A stretch of DNA of 64,000 bases from Microbacterium sp. AK031 (GCF_024807145.1 NZ_JANUCA010000001.1:992001-1056000), one strand, 5' to 3'. Positions 1 through 9,130 are shown, counted from the stretch's first letter. Made by a program: numbers and translations. The notes: generated by a model from the letters alone, not told the origin.

Positions 1-42
1 CGCGCGCTGAAGAGCCTGCGCGACCGGATCGTCATTTCTTGA
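1..42 (+). CDS. 3' end of a possible plus-strand gene, cut by the window edge
   Basis: Frame 1 reads thirteen codons (RALKSLRDRIVIS) and then a TGA stop at 40-42. Nothing identifies a family. If real, it converges on the next gene and overlaps its 3' end by 11 bases. Only its position and open frame support it, so it could be chance. Confidence 0.3.
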   Translation, partial: RALKSLRDRIVIS

Positions 43-352
43 GGGCACGGATCACGCGCGAGAGCGCACGGCCCGCGACCCACACGAACGGCATCGCCAC
101 GGCCAGCAGGGCCACCAGGTTCGGTTCGAACCGCAGGCCCTCTTCCCGACGGACATATACGCCGACCGGAATGGAGACGCCTCCGCCTCCGCCACCGCCG
201 TTGTCATCCTGATCCGAGCCTCCGCCGAAGCCGGCCCACGTCAGGGCGACCGGCGTGATGCTGACTCCGTCGACGTCTTGAGGCTCGCCGTAGGCGCTCT
301 TCACGCCGAATGAGGCGACTTGCTTTCCGAGGTCCAGTGCGATGTTCGGCAT
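32..352 (-). CDS. GerW/YtfJ-like small protein with C-terminal membrane segment
   Basis: A 106-residue protein. Residues 22-65 follow the pattern of the GerW (sporulation protein YtfJ) family: G-[E]-P, then DGVSITPVA, then GFGGG, a run of seven glycines and a P-V-G-V-Y-V strand, ending in RFEPN. Residues 77-98 form a hydrophobic segment followed by a basic tail, so the protein is probably anchored in the membrane with the domain on the outside or at the periphery. YtfJ-like proteins occur widely in non-sporulating actinobacteria and their role there is unknown. The ATG lies exactly six bases after a TAGCGT -10 box (359-364), so the mRNA is probably leaderless. The family call rests on motif shape only. 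Confidence 0.65.
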   Translation of the reverse strand: MPNIALDLGKQVASFGVKSAYGEPQDVDGVSITPVALTWAGFGGGSDQDDNGGGGGGGVSIPVGVYVRREEGLRFEPNLVALLAVAMPFVWVAGRALSRVIRALKK

Positions 353-358
353 GACTCC

Positions 359-364
359 ACGCTA
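359..364 (-). promoter_or_regulatory. -10 box TAGCGT for the GerW-like gene
   Basis: On the minus strand TAGCGT is followed by six bases (GGAGTC) and then the ATG at 352. Transcription starting 6-7 bases past the box would begin at the start codon, giving a leaderless mRNA. Confidence 0.55.
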
Positions 365-389
365 GTCGACGGATGGCGCGCTCGGGAGA

Positions 390-1646
390 TCAATCGACAC
401 CATGATCCTTCGGATGTCTCACGGCGTCGCGCCCGTCGCCCCGACCCACATGTCGGGCACGCGTGATCGTGGCTGTGCCGAAACGTGCGCGAGCGTCGTC
501 GAGCGCGCCTTCGACCTTGCGCCAGTGCTCGTCGTCGTCCCAGAGTGCGAAGGCCGAGCCTCCCGCCGGGCGCAGCTTCTCGGCGCGCACGCCGACGAGC
601 CGCACGGGATCACGCCGGTCGATCGACTCATACAACGTCTGTGCAGCCTCGCCGATCCTCTGACCGACTGAGGTGGGTTCGGCGAGCGTCTGGGACCTGC
701 TCAACGTGGTGAAGTCATCGAAGCGGATCTTGATCGCAACGGTCGCGCACTCCCACGATGCTTTCCTCAGCCGCACCGCGACGCGATCGGCGAGCCTGAG
801 CAGCTCTGCCCGGAGGAACTCGCGGTCGGACACGTCGACCTCGAACGTCTCCTCGTGCCCGACGCTCTTCTCGACTCGCTCGGTCTCGACGGCCCTGGCA
901 TCCTCGCCCCGCGCAAGCTGCGCGATGCGCGCACCGAGAGCGGATCCGACGGCGCGGTCGAGCATGTCCTGCGGGGAGTCGCGGATGTCGCCGATCGTGC
1001 GGATGCCGCGAGCCTCCAATGCATCCGAGGCTTTCGGCCCCACGCCCCACATCGTGCGCACGGATCGTGGTGCCAGGAAATCAAGGGTGTCCGCCGCGGC
1101 GACGATCAGCATCCCGTCGGGTTTCGAGATCGTCGACGCCATCTTCGCGACGTGCTTGGTCGCTGCGACCCCAACGCTGCAGCTGATGCCGACTTCAGCC
1201 ACCACGCGCTCCCTTATCAGCCGTGCGATCTGCCCTGGACTCCCCCACAGCCGTCTGACACCCTGCACGTCGAGAAAGGCCTCGTCCACCGAGAGCGGTT
1301 CCACCAGAGGCGTGATCGACTCGAAGATCGTCATCACCTGGCTCGACACCGCTCGGTATCGCTCGAAGTGCGGCACCACGATCTTCGCGGACGGGCACAG
1401 CCGCATCGCCTGGCTGACCGGCATCGCGGCGCGTACACCGTACCGTCGCGCCTCATACGACGCGCTGGAAACCACCGATCGTCCGTCCGGAGCCCCGATG
1501 ATCAGCGGCAGACCGCGCAATGACGGGTCATCCATCACCTCGACGGCCGCGTAGAAGGCATCCATGTCGACGTGAAGGATGCGAGTGCCGGTGTCGTCTG
1601 CTCCGTCAGGAGAGACGAGCCTGCCTCGTCCGTCACCGCGCCCCAT
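390..1646 (-). CDS. dinB: DNA polymerase IV (Y-family translesion polymerase)
   Basis: A 418-residue protein of full Y-family length. It copies damaged or mismatched templates and lacks a proofreading domain. The palm carries the metal-binding motif HVDMDAFYAAVE with D27, and SVDEAFLD with D121 and E122; the SVGVAATKHVAKMAS fingers/palm segment follows, then a helix-hairpin-helix region (TMWGVGPKASDALEARG) and the little finger domain. I do not see an obvious C-terminal clamp-binding pentapeptide. The first about 20 residues are Gly/Asp-rich and variable. The ATG is preceded by a weak -10 (GAGAAT) at leaderless distance. It lies 52 bases downstream of gatB and probably has its own promoter. 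Confidence 0.95.
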   Translation of the reverse strand: MGRGDGRGRLVSPDGADDTGTRILHVDMDAFYAAVEVMDDPSLRGLPLIIGAPDGRSVVSSASYEARRYGVRAAMPVSQAMRLCPSAKIVVPHFERYRAVSSQVMTIFESITPLVEPLSVDEAFLDVQGVRRLWGSPGQIARLIRERVVAEVGISCSVGVAATKHVAKMASTISKPDGMLIVAAADTLDFLAPRSVRTMWGVGPKASDALEARGIRTIGDIRDSPQDMLDRAVGSALGARIAQLARGEDARAVETERVEKSVGHEETFEVDVSDREFLRAELLRLADRVAVRLRKASWECATVAIKIRFDDFTTLSRSQTLAEPTSVGQRIGEAAQTLYESIDRRDPVRLVGVRAEKLRPAGGSAFALWDDDEHWRKVEGALDDARARFGTATITRARHVGRGDGRDAVRHPKDHGVD

Positions 1647-1652
1647 GGTTCC

Positions 1653-1658
1653 ATTCTC
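1653..1658 (-). promoter_or_regulatory. -10 box GAGAAT for dinB
   Basis: GAGAAT, then GGAACC, then the dinB ATG. Spacing is the same six bases as at the other leaderless candidates, but the first base departs from TANNNT. Confidence 0.4.
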
Positions 1659-1698
1659 GCTGAAGCCACCGACAACGGGGCCCCAGCGAGAACACGAC

Positions 1699-3231
1699 CT
1701 ACTGCGCTGCGCGCTCCAGGATCAGTTCGCGCACTCGGGCGGCATCCGCCTGGCCCTTCATGGCCTTCATGACAGCGCCGATGACCGCACCTGCCGCCTG
1801 CACCTTGCCGTCCTTGATCTTCGCCATGACATCCGGCTGAGCTGCGAGAGCGTCGTCGATCGCGGCGATGAGCGCACCGTCATCCGACACGACAGCCAGC
1901 CCGCGGCCCTCGACGACCTCCTGCGGGGTGCCTTCGCCGGCGATGACCCCTTCGAGCACCTGGCGTGCGAGCTTGTCAGTGAGCGTTCCCTCATCGATGA
2001 GCTTCTGCAGAGCGGCGACGTTCTCGGGTGAGATGAGGACCGCGGCATCCTTGCCCTGCGCGTTCGCGAGACGGGAGACCTCACCGGTCCACCACTTCCG
2101 CGCGGCGGCTGGCGTGGCGCCCGCGGCGATCGTGGCCTCGACCTCGTCGATCAGTGCGCCATTGCGCACGTCCTGGAACTCCAGGTCGGTGAAGTTCCAC
2201 TCCGCCTTCAACCGGCGGCGGCGTGCGACGGGCTGCTCAGGCAGTTCGGCCCGCAGCTCCTCGATCAGCGCTGCGGTCGGCTGCACGGGCAGCAGGTCGG
2301 GCTCTGGGAAGTACCGGTAGTCATCGGCGTCCGACTTCGGCCGGCCCGGCGATGTCGTGCCGGTGTCCTCGTGCCAGTGGCGGGTCTCCTGGATGATCGT
2401 CCCGCCGTCGGCGAGGATCTGTGCCTGGCGCTGGATCTCATGGCGGACAGCGCGCTCGACGGAGCGCATCGAGTTGACGTTCTTCGTCTCGGTGCGGGTG
2501 CCGAGCGGTGCCGGCTCCTCGCCCTCGGCGACACGCGGACGCAGTGACACGTTGGCGTCGCAGCGCAGGTTGCCGCGCTCCAGCCGTGCTTCCGAGATGC
2601 CGAGGCTGCGCACGATGTCGCGGATAGTGGAGACGTACGCCTTCGCGACCTCAGGAGCGCGGTGCTCCGTGCCGTAGATGATGTCGGTGACGATCTCGAC
2701 GAGCGGGACGCCGGCGCGGTTGTAGTCGACCAGCGAATACTCCGCACCCTGGATGCGACCGGTCGCGCCTCCCATATGCGTGAGCTTTCCAGCGTCCTCT
2801 TCCATGTGCGCGCGCTCGATCGGCACCGTGACGAGCGTGCCGTCCTCGAGCTCCACCACGACTGACCCCTGGTAGGCGATGGGTTCGTCGTACTGCGAGA
2901 TCTGGTAGTTCTTGCCGAGGTCAGGGTAGAAGTAGTTCTTCCGCGCGAAGCGGCTGGACTCCGCGATCGAGCAGCCCAGCGCCAGTCCGAGACTGATCGA
3001 CGAGCGGATCGCCGTCTCGTTGACCGCGGGCATGGCGCCGGGAAGGCCCATGTCGACCGGCGCGATCAGCGTGTTCGGCTCGGCGGCGTGGTACTTCTCG
3101 TTCGCCGGATTGGGTGCATCAGAGAACATCTTCGTGTTCGTGTTGAGCTCGATGTGCACCTCGAATCCGAGCACCGGCTCGAACATCTCGAGGGCCTTGT
3201 CGAAGTCCATCAGCTTTGCTGCGGCAGCCAT
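1699..3231 (-). CDS. gatB: Asp-tRNA(Asn)/Glu-tRNA(Gln) amidotransferase subunit B
   Basis: A 510-residue protein that binds and phosphorylates misacylated tRNA, working with GatA and GatC to make Gln-tRNA(Gln) (and Asn-tRNA where needed). The N-terminal GatB cradle shows FEPVLGFEVHIELNT, then GLPGAMPAVNE and RKNYFYPDLGKNYQISQYDEP; DYNRAGVPLVEIV follows, and the C-terminal YqeY-like tail domain covers about the last 150 residues. The frame extends 18 codons further upstream, but the ATG at 3231 is chosen because it shares one base with the gatA stop (TGATG) and has a perfect AGGAGG nine bases upstream (3241-3246) inside gatA. Third gene of gatC-gatA-gatB. Confidence 0.96.
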   Translation of the reverse strand: MAAAAKLMDFDKALEMFEPVLGFEVHIELNTNTKMFSDAPNPANEKYHAAEPNTLIAPVDMGLPGAMPAVNETAIRSSISLGLALGCSIAESSRFARKNYFYPDLGKNYQISQYDEPIAYQGSVVVELEDGTLVTVPIERAHMEEDAGKLTHMGGATGRIQGAEYSLVDYNRAGVPLVEIVTDIIYGTEHRAPEVAKAYVSTIRDIVRSLGISEARLERGNLRCDANVSLRPRVAEGEEPAPLGTRTETKNVNSMRSVERAVRHEIQRQAQILADGGTIIQETRHWHEDTGTTSPGRPKSDADDYRYFPEPDLLPVQPTAALIEELRAELPEQPVARRRRLKAEWNFTDLEFQDVRNGALIDEVEATIAAGATPAAARKWWTGEVSRLANAQGKDAAVLISPENVAALQKLIDEGTLTDKLARQVLEGVIAGEGTPQEVVEGRGLAVVSDDGALIAAIDDALAAQPDVMAKIKDGKVQAAGAVIGAVMKAMKGQADAARVRELILERAAQ

Positions 3232-4748
3232 CAGCGGTTCCCTCCTGGGAGCTGGGGTGCGCGGGTGAGCAGCGGAGCTCCCCACGAGTCGACGAGCGCG
3301 GTCTCAAGCGCCGCACCGACGCGGTACAGACGGGCGTCCTCGTGCGCCGGCGCGAGGAATTGGATGCCGACGGGCATGCCGTCCTCCTCAGCCAGGCCGG
3401 ATGGGATCGAGATGCCTGGGACCCCGGCGAGGTTCGCCGGAATCGTCGTGACATCGTTCAAATACATCTGCAGCGGGTCATCGATCTTCGCGCCGAGCTT
3501 GAACGCCGTGGTGGGCGCCGACGGCGTCGCAATGACATCGACTTCGGCGAATGCGTTGTCGAAGTCGCGCTGGATGAGCGTGCGCACCTTCTGGGCGCTG
3601 CCGTAGTACGCGTCGTAGTAGCCGGCGGACAGCGCGTAGGTGCCGAGAATGATGCGGCGCTTGACCTCGTCACCGAAGCCTGCCTCGCGAGTGGCGGACA
3701 TGACGTCCTCCACGGTCGGGTTGCCGTCCGGCGTGACCCGCAGTCCGAAGCGCACCGAGTCGAACTTCGCCAGGTTGCTGGATGCCTCGGCGGGCAGGAT
3801 CAGGTAATACGCGGCGACACCGTACTCGAAGTGCGGTGTGGAGATCTCGACGATCTCGGCACCGTTCGCCTCGAGCAGGTCGAGCGATGCACGGAAGGAT
3901 GCTGCGACGCCGGCCTGGAAGCCGGAATCGGGGAGCTCCTTGATGACGCCGACCTTCAGCCCCTTGAGCACGTCGCCCCGCGCACCTTCGCGCGCCGCTT
4001 CCGCGAACGACGGCCATGCGTCGGTGAGTGAAGTGGAGTCCTTCGGATCGTGGCCGCCGATGACGTCATGCAGCAGTCCGGAGTCGAGCACCGTGCGCGT
4101 GACAGGGCCGACTTGGTCGAGGCTCGAGGCCAGGGCGATGGCACCATAGCGGCTGACTCCACCGTACGTGGGCTTTATGCCGACGGTACCTGTGACGTGC
4201 GCCGGCTGACGGATCGATCCGCCGGTGTCCGAGCCGAGGGCGAGCGGCGCTTCGAAGGCGGCGACGGCGGCAGCCGAGCCTCCACCGGAGCCGCCGGGGA
4301 CCCGGTCGAGATCCCACGGATTGCGGGTCGGGCCGTACGCAGAGTGCTCGGTGGACGATCCCATGGCGAACTCGTCCATGTTCGTCTTGCCGAGCGGCAC
4401 GAGGCCGGCCGCACGCGCACGTGCGACGACCGTCGCGTCGTAGGGCGACATGTACCCCTCGAGGATCTTCGATCCGCTCGTGGTCGGCTGGTCTGTCGTG
4501 ACCAGCACGTCCTTGATCGCGAGCGGAACGCCGGCGAGCGGATGCAGTCGCTCCCCCGCGGCACGGGCGGTGTCGATCGCGTCGGCGGCGGCGAGGGCTC
4601 CCTCGTTCACGTGCAGGAAGGCGTGGACGTCACCGTCGACGGCGGCGATCCGGTCGAGGTGAGCCTGGGTGGCTTCGCGGCTGGAGACCTCACCGGCGGA
4701 GAGCTTGTCTGCGAGTTCCGCAGCGGTCCAGCGGATGATGTCGCTCAC
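3231..4748 (-). CDS. gatA: Asp-tRNA(Asn)/Glu-tRNA(Gln) amidotransferase subunit A
   Basis: A 505-residue amidase-signature enzyme that releases ammonia from glutamine for the GatB reaction. The Ser-cisSer-Lys triad is intact: K79 in PLAIKD, S154 in GGSGGGS and S178 in DTGGSIR. It starts with GTG, whose GTGA overlaps the gatC stop by four bases, and GGAGGAG sits just upstream inside gatC. The usual length and complete triad indicate an active subunit. Confidence 0.97.
   Translation of the reverse strand: MSDIIRWTAAELADKLSAGEVSSREATQAHLDRIAAVDGDVHAFLHVNEGALAAADAIDTARAAGERLHPLAGVPLAIKDVLVTTDQPTTSGSKILEGYMSPYDATVVARARAAGLVPLGKTNMDEFAMGSSTEHSAYGPTRNPWDLDRVPGGSGGGSAAAVAAFEAPLALGSDTGGSIRQPAHVTGTVGIKPTYGGVSRYGAIALASSLDQVGPVTRTVLDSGLLHDVIGGHDPKDSTSLTDAWPSFAEAAREGARGDVLKGLKVGVIKELPDSGFQAGVAASFRASLDLLEANGAEIVEISTPHFEYGVAAYYLILPAEASSNLAKFDSVRFGLRVTPDGNPTVEDVMSATREAGFGDEVKRRIILGTYALSAGYYDAYYGSAQKVRTLIQRDFDNAFAEVDVIATPSAPTTAFKLGAKIDDPLQMYLNDVTTIPANLAGVPGISIPSGLAEEDGMPVGIQFLAPAHEDARLYRVGAALETALVDSWGAPLLTRAPQLPGGNR
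3241..3246 (-). promoter_or_regulatory. Shine-Dalgarno AGGAGG that fixes the gatB start
   Basis: A perfect AGGAGG lies inside the last codons of gatA, nine bases before the gatB ATG. This supports the coupled internal start over the longer frame. Confidence 0.8.
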
Positions 4749-5044
4749 TGCTCCTCCCCCAGGATCGCTGTCACGCGGAAACGGCCGTCCGCGGCATCCG
4801 GTGCGTTCAGAAGCACCTGCTCGTGCGTGAGCGTCTCGCCGACCACATCGGGACGGAAGACGTTCGCGAGCGGGATCGGGTGGCTGGTGGCTGCCACGTC
4901 GGGCGTCGCCACCTCCGACACCTTCGCGATGTTGTCGACGATGGCGTCGAGCTGGCCCGTGAGCCGCGTCACCTCGTCGTCGTTCAGCTGGATGCGTGCG
5001 AGCATGCCGAGATGGCGCACAAGATCAGGGGTGATTTCAGACAC
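4745..5044 (-). CDS. gatC: Asp-tRNA(Asn)/Glu-tRNA(Gln) amidotransferase subunit C
   Basis: A small 99-residue belt subunit that wraps GatA and GatB; the opening [19 protein letters not shown] and the later helix with VDNIAKV are typical. Two tandem GTG codons (5047 and 5044) are possible. I choose 5044 because a TAGACT -10 box ends exactly six bases before it, which fits a leaderless transcript beginning at that codon; the other choice adds one residue. First gene of the gatCAB operon and divergent from the acyl-CoA synthetase gene. Confidence 0.93.
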   Translation of the reverse strand: MSEITPDLVRHLGMLARIQLNDDEVTRLTGQLDAIVDNIAKVSEVATPDVAATSHPIPLANVFRPDVVGETLTHEQVLLNAPDAADGRFRVTAILGEEQ

Positions 5045-5050
5045 CACACC

Positions 5051-5056
5051 AGTCTA
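5051..5056 (-). promoter_or_regulatory. -10 box TAGACT of the gatCAB operon
   Basis: TAGACT, then GGTGTG, then GTG (gatC). It faces the plus-strand TAGGCT box at 5105-5110, so the 72-base interval between the two genes holds a divergent pair of leaderless-type promoters. Confidence 0.6.
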
Positions 5057-5104
5057 GTTCGCACCATCCACGGCCCCGCACGCCGCCCTGCAGAGATGTC
5101 GCAA

Positions 5105-5110
5105 TAGGCT
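5105..5110 (+). promoter_or_regulatory. -10 box TAGGCT of the acyl-CoA synthetase gene
   Basis: TAGGCT, then GTCGCC, then ATG at 5117. No Shine-Dalgarno-like sequence lies between, as expected for a leaderless mRNA. Confidence 0.6.
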
Positions 5111-5116
5111 GTCGCC

Positions 5117-6817
5117 ATGACGACGTTCGATCCCCCTCGCCCCTGGGTCGCCAGCTACGCCGAGGGAGTTCCGGAAGATCTCGCCCCGGTCGACGGCTCG
5201 CTGATCGACATCGTCGCAGCATCCGCTCGCGACTATCCGGATGCTGTCGCCCTGCAGTTCTTCGGGCAGGAGACCTCATACTCCGAGATGCAGAGCGCGA
5301 TCGATCGTGCCGCCGCCGGTCTGCGCGACCTGGGCGTCGGCCCCGGAGATCCGGTCGCGATCGTGCTGCCGAACTGTCCGCAGCACATCATCGCCTTCTA
5401 CGCCGTACTGCGCCTCGGCGCCGTCGTCGTCGAGCACAATCCGCTGTACACACCGCGGGAGCTGCGCAAGCAGTTCGAGGATCACGGTGCGAAGCACGCG
5501 ATCGTGTGGAGCAAGGTCGTGAAGACCGTGCAGGAGTTCCCGGCAGACCTCGCTGTGACCTCACTCGTGTCGGTCGATGTCACCACGGCGATGCCGTTGC
5601 TCACCCGAGTCGCGCTGACGCTGCCGATCGCGAAGGCGCGGGAATCGCGTGCTGCGCTCACCGAGAAGGTGCGCGGCGCGATCGCGTGGAAGCAGATCGT
5701 CGGCTCGACGCCGCTGGCGGCGTCACATCCGAAGCCGGCCACCGACGACCTCGCGATCATCCAGTACACGTCGGGCACGACCGGAACGCCCAAGGGCGCC
5801 GCGCTCACTCACCGCAATCTGCTCTCGAATGCGGCGCAGGCGCAGGCATGGGTGCCGTCGATCCAGCGCGGACACGGCTGCGTCGTGTACGCCGTGCTGC
5901 CGATGTTCCACGCCTACGGGCTCACGCTCTGCCTGACGTTCGCCATGTCGATGGGCGCGAGGCTCGTGCTGTTCCCGAAGTTCGATCCCGATCTGGTGCT
6001 CGACGTGGTGAAGAAGCATCCGGCGACCTTCCTGCCGCTTGTGCCTCCGATCGCCGAGCGCCTTCTGAAGGCTGCCGAGGCCAGGGGCATCTCGCTCGCC
6101 GGCACCGAGGTCGCGATCTCCGGCGCCATGGCGCTGCCGCATGAGCTGGTCGTGCCGTTCGAGGAGGCCACCGGCGGATACCTCGTCGAGGGCTACGGAC
6201 TCAGCGAGTGCTCTCCCGTGCTGATGGCGAACCCCGTAGCGGAGAACCGGGTGCCGGGCACCGTCGGCCTGCCCATCCCCGGCACCGAATGCCGCGTCGT
6301 CGATCCCGAGAATCCGACCAAGGACGTCGCCCCCGGCACACCAGGCGAACTCGTGGTCCGCGGTCCGCAGGTGTTCTCCGGCTACTACGGCAAACCGGAG
6401 GCCACCGACGAGTCGTTCGTCGACGGCTGGTATCAAACTGGAGACATCGTGACGATCGATGAGGCGGGATTCGTGCGGATCGTCGATCGCATCAAGGAGC
6501 TCATCGTCACCGGCGGGTTCAACGTCGCACCGACCGAGGTCGAGAACGCGCTGCGTCAGCATCCCTCCGTGGCTGACGCAGCCGTGGTCGGGCTGCACAG
6601 CGATCACTCAGGCGAAGAAGTCGTCGCAGCGATCATCCTGGACGCCGGTGCGGAGCTCGACGAGGAGTCCATCAGACAGTTCGCCCGCAGCATCCTGACC
6701 CCGTACAAAGTGCCGCGCAGGATCTTCGTCGTGGACGAGCTGCCGAAGTCCTTGATCGGCAAGGTGCTGCGTCGGCAGGTGAAAGAGAAGCTCGAATCAC
6801 TCACGAGCGGCAGTTGA
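5117..6817 (+). CDS. Long-chain fatty acid--CoA ligase (AMP-binding enzyme)
   Basis: A 566-residue member of the ANL superfamily. It adenylates a carboxylic acid and transfers it to CoA; the spacing is most like FadD-type long-chain acyl-CoA synthetases. The P-loop motif YTSGTTGTPKG is at 217-227, followed by LPMFHAYGL, EGYGLSECSPV, GWYQTGD, DRIKELIVTGG and the C-terminal lysine region PKSLIGKVLRR that carries the adenylation lysine. No membrane segment or carrier domain is fused. The gene is monocistronic by position, so the exact substrate cannot be told; a role in lipid uptake or degradation is the family default. Confidence 0.9.
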   Translation: MTTFDPPRPWVASYAEGVPEDLAPVDGSLIDIVAASARDYPDAVALQFFGQETSYSEMQSAIDRAAAGLRDLGVGPGDPVAIVLPNCPQHIIAFYAVLRLGAVVVEHNPLYTPRELRKQFEDHGAKHAIVWSKVVKTVQEFPADLAVTSLVSVDVTTAMPLLTRVALTLPIAKARESRAALTEKVRGAIAWKQIVGSTPLAASHPKPATDDLAIIQYTSGTTGTPKGAALTHRNLLSNAAQAQAWVPSIQRGHGCVVYAVLPMFHAYGLTLCLTFAMSMGARLVLFPKFDPDLVLDVVKKHPATFLPLVPPIAERLLKAAEARGISLAGTEVAISGAMALPHELVVPFEEATGGYLVEGYGLSECSPVLMANPVAENRVPGTVGLPIPGTECRVVDPENPTKDVAPGTPGELVVRGPQVFSGYYGKPEATDESFVDGWYQTGDIVTIDEAGFVRIVDRIKELIVTGGFNVAPTEVENALRQHPSVADAAVVGLHSDHSGEEVVAAIILDAGAELDEESIRQFARSILTPYKVPRRIFVVDELPKSLIGKVLRRQVKEKLESLTSGS

Positions 6818-6854
6818 CGCTGCGTCTTCACAGGTGGGCGGCGGCCCGACGCGC

Positions 6855-6860
6855 TACCTT
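6855..6860 (+). promoter_or_regulatory. -10 box TACCTT of the DEAD-box helicase gene
   Basis: TACCTT, then six bases, then GTG at 6867. The box is half of a small perfect inverted repeat, CTACC-TTTA-GGTAG (6854-6867 region), abutting the start codon. Confidence 0.5.
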
Positions 6861-6866
6861 TAGGTA

Positions 6867-8699
6867 GTGACCCCTGAAGATGCAGAACTGAACGAGCCCA
6901 CCGACGAATCCCCCGCGACCCCCGGATTCGAGGAACTCGGCATCACCGGACCAGTCCTCGCAGCGATCCGCGGCCTCGGGTATGAGACCCCATCGCCCAT
7001 CCAGGCGGCCACGATCCCGACCCTGCTCGGCGGCCGCGACGTCGTCGGCATGGCGCAGACGGGAACAGGCAAGACCGCCGCATTCGCCCTTCCGGTGCTG
7101 GAGCGTCTCGACGTGTCCCAGAAGACGCCGCAGGCACTCGTGCTGGCACCGACCCGTGAGCTCGCACTCCAGGTCTGCGAGGCCTTCGAGTCGTACGCCG
7201 GCAAGATGAAGGGCGTGCACGTGCTGCCCGTCTACGGCGGACAGGGATACGGTGTGCAGCTCTCCGCGCTGCGCCGTGGAGTGCACGTCATCGTCGGCAC
7301 CCCGGGTCGCATCATGGACCACCTCGCCAAGGGCACCCTCGATCTCTCCGCGCTGAAGTACCTGGTACTCGATGAGGCCGACGAGATGCTGAAGATGGGC
7401 TTCGCCGAGGACGTAGAGCAGATCCTCGCGCAGACGCCCGCCGAGAAGCAGGTCGCCCTGTTCTCTGCGACCATGCCGCCGCAGATCCGCCGCCTCGCCC
7501 AGAAGTACCTGCGTGACGCTGAAGAGATCACGGTGAAGTCGAAGACGGCGTCGAGCACGAACATCACCCAGCGCTACCTCGTGGTCTCGTATCAGCAGAA
7601 GGTCGACGCCCTCACGCGCATCCTCGAGGTCGAGAACTTCGACGGCATGATCGTCTTCGTCCGCACGAAGAACGAGACGGAGACGCTGGCCGAGAAGCTG
7701 CGCGCCCGCGGCTACTCCGCCGCCGCCATCAACGGCGACGTGGCACAGGTGCAGCGCGAGCGCAGCGTCAACCAGCTCAAGGACGGCAAGCTCGACATCC
7801 TCGTCGCGACCGACGTCGCTGCGCGTGGTCTGGACGTCGAGCGCATCAGCCACGTCATCAACTACGACATCCCGACCGACACCGAGTCGTACACCCACCG
7901 CATCGGCCGCACCGGCCGCGCCGGGCGCACCGGAGACGCGATCAGCTTCATCACGCCACGCGAGCGCTACCTGCTCAAGAGCATCGAGAAGGCGACCCGC
8001 CAGGCCCCGACGCAGATGACGCTGCCGAGCACCGAAGACGTGAACACCACGCGTCTCGCGCGCTTCGACGACGGCATCACCGCTGCTCTCGCAGAGACCG
8101 CCCGCATCGAGGCGTTCCGCGACATCGTCGCGCACTATGTGCGCAATCACGATGTGCCCGAGGGCGACGTCGCCGCGGCACTCGCCGTCGTCGCGCAGGG
8201 CAAGACGCCGCTGCTGCTGGACCCGGCGAACGATCCGCTCGCCAGGTCGGTCGAGGCCGACAACCGTCCGCGTCGCGATTCGGGGGATCGTCCCGAGCGA
8301 GGGACGGGCCCGCGCACAGAGCGTCGCAGCCGCAGCGACTACGCGCCGTACCGCATCGAGGTCGGCCGCCGCCATCGTGTCGAGCCGCGCCAGATCGTCG
8401 GCGCGCTGGCCAACGAGGGTGGCCTCGGACGCGATGACTTCGGCGGAATCAAGATCAACCCTGACTTCTCTATCGTGGAATTGCCCGCGAACCTGAGCCC
8501 CACGGTGCTCGACAAGCTCAAGGACACCCGCATCTCGGGCCGTCTGATCGAGATCAAGGCCGACCGCGGAGCCCCAGGGCGACGTGGCGGCAGCGACGGC
8601 GGATCCCGTGGCGGCTATGAGCGCCGCGAGCGCCCGTCGTACGGCGATCGTCCCGCGCGCGACGACAAGCCCTACCGCAAGCCCCGTCACAAGGACTGA
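6867..8699 (+). CDS. DEAD-box ATP-dependent RNA helicase with DbpA-type RNA-binding domain
   Basis: A 610-residue RNA helicase, probably acting in ribosome assembly or in mRNA unwinding at low temperature. The Q motif precedes Walker A AQTGTGKT (63-70); DEAD is at 169-172 and SAT at 200-202, with PTREL, TPGR, ARGLD and HRIGRTGRAGR all present. After the two RecA domains, about residues 470-545 (YRIEVGRRHRVEPRQIVGAL onward) form the DbpA-like RNA-binding fold. The tail (about 545-610) is rich in Arg, Gly and Asp, as in many actinobacterial DeaD/CsdA-type helicases. The GTG start is chosen for its leaderless -10 spacing. A strong nested terminator follows the stop. Confidence 0.94.
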   Translation: MTPEDAELNEPTDESPATPGFEELGITGPVLAAIRGLGYETPSPIQAATIPTLLGGRDVVGMAQTGTGKTAAFALPVLERLDVSQKTPQALVLAPTRELALQVCEAFESYAGKMKGVHVLPVYGGQGYGVQLSALRRGVHVIVGTPGRIMDHLAKGTLDLSALKYLVLDEADEMLKMGFAEDVEQILAQTPAEKQVALFSATMPPQIRRLAQKYLRDAEEITVKSKTASSTNITQRYLVVSYQQKVDALTRILEVENFDGMIVFVRTKNETETLAEKLRARGYSAAAINGDVAQVQRERSVNQLKDGKLDILVATDVAARGLDVERISHVINYDIPTDTESYTHRIGRTGRAGRTGDAISFITPRERYLLKSIEKATRQAPTQMTLPSTEDVNTTRLARFDDGITAALAETARIEAFRDIVAHYVRNHDVPEGDVAAALAVVAQGKTPLLLDPANDPLARSVEADNRPRRDSGDRPERGTGPRTERRSRSDYAPYRIEVGRRHRVEPRQIVGALANEGGLGRDDFGGIKINPDFSIVELPANLSPTVLDKLKDTRISGRLIEIKADRGAPGRRGGSDGGSRGGYERRERPSYGDRPARDDKPYRKPRHKD

Positions 8700-8712
8700 G
8701 CGAAATCGAAAC

Positions 8713-8771
8713 AGGACTTGCCGCTCGAAACAGGCCGTGCCAAGGCCCGTTTCGTGCGGCAAGTCCTTTTT
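8713..8771 (+). terminator. Nested-stem intrinsic terminator after the RNA helicase gene
   Basis: A perfect 12-base outer stem (8713-8724 with 8756-8767; AGGACTTGCCGC) encloses an inner 11-base stem of CGAAACAGGCC (8726-8736) with GGCCCGTTTCG (8744-8754, one mismatch). Five T residues follow from 8767. It starts 13 bases past the helicase stop. The inner stem belongs to the GAAACAGG/CCTGTTTC repeat family also seen at 9066-9130 and 39938-39989; an extra copy of CGAAACAGG overlaps the outer stem at 8707-8715. Confidence 0.8.
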
Positions 8772-8779
8772 CGTGCTGG

Positions 8780-8785
8780 CATCCT
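8780..8785 (+). promoter_or_regulatory. Weak -10 box CATCCT for the acylphosphatase gene
   Basis: CATCCT, then TGAGGC, then ATG at 8792: the same six-base spacing as the better boxes, but only A2 and T6 match. Confidence 0.35.
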
Positions 8786-8791
8786 TGAGGC

Positions 8792-9067
8792 ATGAGATCG
8801 GTGCGGACTATCACGCGTGGGCGGGTACAGGGTGTCGGGTTCCGGTGGTTCATCCAGGACGCCGCGTCCGCTCACGGTGTCGCTGGGTGGGTGCGCAACC
8901 GTCGCGACGAGACTGTGGAGGCAGAGCTGCACGGATCGGATGCCGACGTGCAGGCCGTCCTCGATGCGATGACTCAGGGTCCTCCGGGTGCGCAGGTCGA
9001 CGAAGTGGCGGTGACCGACGTGCCGGCGCCGACGTCGCGAGGATTCGAGATCCGCCCGACCGTCTGA
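8792..9067 (+). CDS. acyP: Acylphosphatase
   Basis: A 91-residue single-domain enzyme that hydrolyses acyl phosphates such as acetyl phosphate or carbamoyl phosphate. The phosphate-binding loop GRVQGVGFR ends in the catalytic R18, and GWVRNRRD carries the catalytic N36; both key residues are present. The length is normal for the family. It sits between two nested-repeat terminators and is convergent with ligA. Confidence 0.93.
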   Translation: MRSVRTITRGRVQGVGFRWFIQDAASAHGVAGWVRNRRDETVEAELHGSDADVQAVLDAMTQGPPGAQVDEVAVTDVPAPTSRGFEIRPTV

Positions 9068-9130
9068 GACAGGTCCTCCCGAGTGAAACGGGCTGCGCAG
9101 CGCCCTGTTTCGCGCGGCTGGGCCTGTTTC
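9066..9130. repeat. Nested inverted repeat between convergent acyP and ligA
   Basis: The outer arms are GAGACAGGTCC (9066-9076) and GGCCTGTTTC (9121-9130); the inner arms are GAAACGGGC (9085-9093) and GCCCTGTTTC (9102-9111). It fills almost the whole 66-base gap and overlaps the acyP stop codon. There is no long T run, so any terminator function would be weak or bidirectional. It shares its arm sequence and two-layer layout with 8707-8771 and 39938-39989. Confidence 0.6.

Noticed and set aside
6828..8762. A 644-codon open frame antisense to the DEAD-box helicase gene
   Set aside because: GC-rich shadow frame. Its composition (Arg, Asp, Val, Leu) and lack of any motif match antisense of a coding gene with high third-position GC; the helicase is certain.
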